Source: JAHRAH01 sp051009015 (lineage in GTDB: Bacteria > Pseudomonadota > Gammaproteobacteria > Tethybacterales > Persebacteraceae). From it: a stretch of 22,651 bases of DNA. The notes under the pieces were generated by a model. The model was given only the letters and a program-made list of their open reading frames with translations, did no database searches and had not been told where the DNA came from. The position numbers and the translations under genes are program-made. Below are positions 20,770 through 22,651 of the stretch, one piece after another. Location: positions 1 through 22,651 of the forward strand of contig JBPCWZ010000026.1 of assembly GCA_051009015.1 (NCBI GenBank), in the 5' to 3' direction. Positions within the stretch are counted from its first letter, which is position 1. Each line of letters starts with the position of its first letter.

Positions 20770-22651
20770 GACCGAAAATAATGGCGGCGATTATGATGAT
20801 GTCGGCGGCGGGGTTTTTGCCGGGCTTTGCCCTGCAAAAGAATGGGACGCCCCTTCAGGGCTTGATTAATGGGTAATGCCGTCACGGGGCGTTGCCCCGT
20901 GCTGTGAACAGGACGCCCTTTCAGGGCTATGACATAAAGGGGATTGCCGCCGTTGCGGGAATAACGGGCTTTAATATCGTCATTCCCGCGAAAGCGGGAA
21001 TCTCCCATATCGCCCATTGCCGTGTTTGCCGTCAGCGTTATAAACATTGTGGAAAATGTCGTAATGCGGGTTGTTGTCGCCATTCCCGCCATCGTCATCG
21101 GGGTTTCGGTAATAGCCCCCGCCATCGTCATCGTTGTGGTCGTGCTAACCGCCGCCATTGTCATCGTTGTGTAGGTTGTTAGCGTTGATGCTATGCCAAT
21201 GATTTCCTCGCTGCCTTGCACAATGTTTAGCGTGTGCCGATTGCCGATGGGATGCAAAAGAGGGCTATAATTAAAACCATGCCCAACAACATATCGGATT
21301 AGAGAGCCGTTTCCTCCTATCATTATTACCCGACCATCTTCACCGGGCTGGTCAATATTGCCGGTTATCCGTATCGCTAACGGATGCGTTATCATTGGCG
21401 AAGGCAAAGTCACCAGAAACTTTTGGCTACTTGTTATAACAACATATAAAGCATGCGTCTGACCAAATGCCTCGCGTGTGAAATCATAACGCGCCGTAAA
21501 ATGCACTCTTGCCATCCGAGTCGCCATAGCAACCGGCGTTAATATTGTCATCCTTGTCGTTATCGCCGCCGCCGTCATTCTTGTCGTTGTCGTTATCGCC
21601 GCCGCTGTCATTCTTGCCGTTGTCGTTATCGCCGCCGCCGTTATCGCTGTTGTTGTCCGCATTGTCATAATCACAATGTTGGTATTAATAACGGGCGGGG
21701 CGAAAGTTGTTATCGCCATTGTCACAATTCTTTGGGAATATTCCCGCGATACCGCCGCAAATAAATCCGGCGAAAATGCCGCATTAGATTCCCGCTTTTG
21801 CACTTTGCCGATAGTATGGGAATATCCAATATCGCCGCCAATCGTTTCCGCGCTATCGTCATAATACAGGGCAAAATGAAAGGACGGAATGGGGACAAAC
21901 TCCAATCCATAACGCCATCCCTTATCATTTTCCGTTTTGCCTTTGCCGTCAAACCGGTAATAATCAATCGCCGCTTTAACCTCTTTATATCCGGGCGCAT
22001 TAAGCCGCAGTTTTGCGTCATAACCCTCGCGGCTAAAAGCGGCAACCGTCGCATTAACCAGCCGGTTATCTGTTTGCGGAATGTAGTAGTTTGCCGCAAG
22101 GGAAAAGACGGAATGCGACAATTCGCCGCCAATGCCATAACGCAAAAAATCGCCATAATCGCCATCTTCGTAATCGCCAAAGACATTAGCGCCGTAGAGA
22201 ATGCCGCCGCCGGTTTGCCGATAGAAAAGCCCGACATTCCCGCCTTTGTCGCCGCCTTCGGCGGCATAAGCCCGCAGTTGCCAGCCAAAAGCATGACTAT
22301 CGCTTTCGGCAAATGCGCCGATAATATTAATCGCGCCGCCGCTTTTGCGACCGCCCAAGCCGCTTTGCAGATGCACACCCGCCCTTTTGACAATACCAAA
22401 GTTTTCGCCAATTGCCTTTTCCGCCCCCGCCGCGAGCGTGTCGTCAATGTGCGACAAAAGCCGCGCCTGTTGTTGTTTGCGGAATTCGGCAAAGCCGCCG
22501 CTTTCCGCCGTGCGGGAAATGGAAGTTTGCGGAAGTTGTTGCGCCGATGTCTTGTCGGCAAAAGTCAAAGTGCAAAAGCCGCCAACAATTAAGGCAATGA
22601 CGGCAAAAGCCGTTTTGCCAAAGGTCTCAGCCGTGCGCCGTGCGCCGTGCG
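20745..22651 (-). CDS. Inverse-autotransporter (intimin/invasin-like) beta-barrel protein, 5' partial, possibly frameshifted
   Basis: The frame is open to the right edge. Before 22568 it encodes a signal peptide (TFGKTAFAVIALIVGGFCTLTFA, then DKTSAQQ) without a visible start codon, so the gene begins outside the window. The next 270 residues or so fit the inverse-autotransporter barrel domain: alternating strands, YGANVFGDYEDGDYGDFLRYGIGGEL, LAANYYIPQTDNR, GYDAKLRLNAPGYKEV, YGLEFVPIPSFHFALYYDD and a closing AAVSREYSQRIV. Such proteins insert in the outer membrane and expose a C-terminal passenger. Beyond the barrel the frame is Thr/Met/Ala-rich over two low-complexity tracts flanking about 110 natural-looking residues. 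It finally reads through dispersed repeats. Another frame of the tracts gives Asp/Asn/Gly-rich sequence, so frameshifts are likely. Confidence 0.7.
   Translation of the reverse strand, partial: HGARRTAETFGKTAFAVIALIVGGFCTLTFADKTSAQQLPQTSISRTAESGGFAEFRKQQQARLLSHIDDTLAAGAEKAIGENFGIVKRAGVHLQSGLGGRKSGGAINIIGAFAESDSHAFGWQLRAYAAEGGDKGGNVGLFYRQTGGGILYGANVFGDYEDGDYGDFLRYGIGGELSHSVFSLAANYYIPQTDNRLVNATVAAFSREGYDAKLRLNAPGYKEVKAAIDYYRFDGKGKTENDKGWRYGLEFVPIPSFHFALYYDDSAETIGGDIGYSHTIGKVQKRESNAAFSPDLFAAVSREYSQRIVTMAITTFAPPVINTNIVIMTMRTTTAITAAAITTTARMTAAAITTTTRMTAAAITTRMTILTPVAMATRMARVHFTARYDFTREAFGQTHALYVVITSSQKFLVTLPSPMITHPLAIRITGNIDQPGEDGRVIMIGGNGSLIRYVVGHGFNYSPLLHPIGNRHTLNIVQGSEEIIGIASTLTTYTTMTMAAVSTTTTMTMAGAITETPMTMAGMATTTRITTFSTMFITLTANTAMGDMGDSRFRGNDDIKARYSRNGGNPLYVIALKGRPVHSTGQRPVTALPINQALKGRPILLQGKARQKPRRRHHHNRRHYFRSPFQGLFV
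20849..20927 (-). repeat. Composite REP-like element, copy C, inverted orientation
   Basis: CACGGGGC-gtt-GCCCCGTG (20883-20901) and GCCCT-ttc-AGGGC (20915-20927) form the same element on the minus strand, with an additional half element at 20849-20861. Copies B and C face each other, as in paired REP (BIME-like) arrangements. Confidence 0.75.
20982..21001. repeat. ATTCCCGC/GCGGGAAT palindrome inside the 3' end of the adhesin frame
   Basis: ATTCCCGC-gaaa-GCGGGAAT. Read on the minus strand it contributes the peptide DSRFRGND, a typical translation of this repeat class. The end of the adhesin reading frame is therefore repeat-derived, not ancestral protein. Confidence 0.75.
21062..21176 (-). 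repeat. Low-complexity tract 2 in adhesin gene (GATGACGATGGC-like blocks)
   Basis: Imperfect repeats of AACGATGACRATGGCGG on the minus strand. In the long frame they read TTMTMAG-type peptides; in the frame shifted by +2 they read HNDDNGGG and HDHNDDDGGGYY-type peptides, with a TAG at 21145-21147. Confidence 0.65.
21548..21660 (-). repeat. Low-complexity tract 1 in adhesin gene: 33-bp tandem repeats
   Basis: Two full 33-bp units (21574-21606 and 21607-21639) differ at only a few positions and are flanked by a 27-bp and a 21-bp partial unit. All unit lengths are multiples of three. The long frame encodes Ala/Ile/Thr-rich peptide. The +2 frame, open from 21684 to 21487, encodes a GGGDNDNxKND-type repeat. 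Confidence 0.75.
22631..22651. repeat. Heptanucleotide tandem repeat (CCGTGCG)3 at the adhesin 5' end
   Basis: Three perfect copies of CCGTGCG run up to the end of the window, so the true copy number is unknown. They lie in frame-open sequence just upstream of the signal peptide of the adhesin. Because 7 is not a multiple of 3, a change in copy number would shift the reading frame. Confidence 0.75.

Noticed and set aside
21040..21700. CRISPR array in the repetitive region
   Set aside because: The repeats are directly adjacent low-complexity blocks without unique spacers, and no cas genes are near.
1..22651. tRNA, rRNA or riboswitch genes
   Set aside because: I saw no cloverleaf-like or rRNA-like sequence and no recognisable riboswitch core in the short intergenic gaps. 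A covariance-model scan would be needed to exclude small RNAs.

Overview
The window reads as chromosomal DNA of a Gram-negative bacterium, most likely a proteobacterium of uncertain class and possibly an uncultivated one. Supporting signs are two lipoproteins with lipoboxes, a Tat-exported PotD, CcmF, an intimin/invasin-type outer-membrane barrel, separate nuoC and nuoD genes, and HrcA. Coding density is high and the core genes are GC-rich. Dispersed palindromic repeats occur at both ends. Five genes have a TATAAT-like box exactly 6 nt before an ATG, which suggests that leaderless mRNAs are common in this genome.

Layout. 1-890: start of a lipoprotein gene leaving the left edge, a repeat cluster, and a 172-aa protein of unknown function. 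1013-5193: a DUF3108-type periplasmic protein divergent from a phosphoglycolate-phosphatase-like HAD enzyme, then Lon protease. 5245-9387: an isolated ccmF, a small lipoprotein of unknown function, hrcA and erpA. 9441-13514: a complete polyamine-type ABC importer, potD-potB-potC-potA, with a strong hairpin between potD and potB.

13556-18114 (minus strand) is the accessory part. It is a tightly packed cassette of a C5-cytosine DNA methyltransferase, a GHKL (MutL/MORC/Hsp90-type) ATPase and two proteins I cannot assign. It resembles the methyltransferase plus GHKL-ATPase restriction-like systems known from comparative genomics, but no nuclease motif is visible. The two unknown proteins are therefore the candidate effector or recognition parts. 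The methyltransferase start codon lies inside the last codons of nuoE, so the cassette sits exactly where nuoF would be expected.

18107-20498 (minus strand) holds nuoC-nuoD-nuoE, three peripheral subunits of respiratory complex I. They lack nuoAB upstream and nuoF onward downstream. 20521-21001 is a cluster of palindromic repeats. 20745 to the right edge is an inverse-autotransporter-like adhesin gene containing low-complexity tandem repeats. Its visible 5' end has a heptanucleotide repeat that could make it phase variable.
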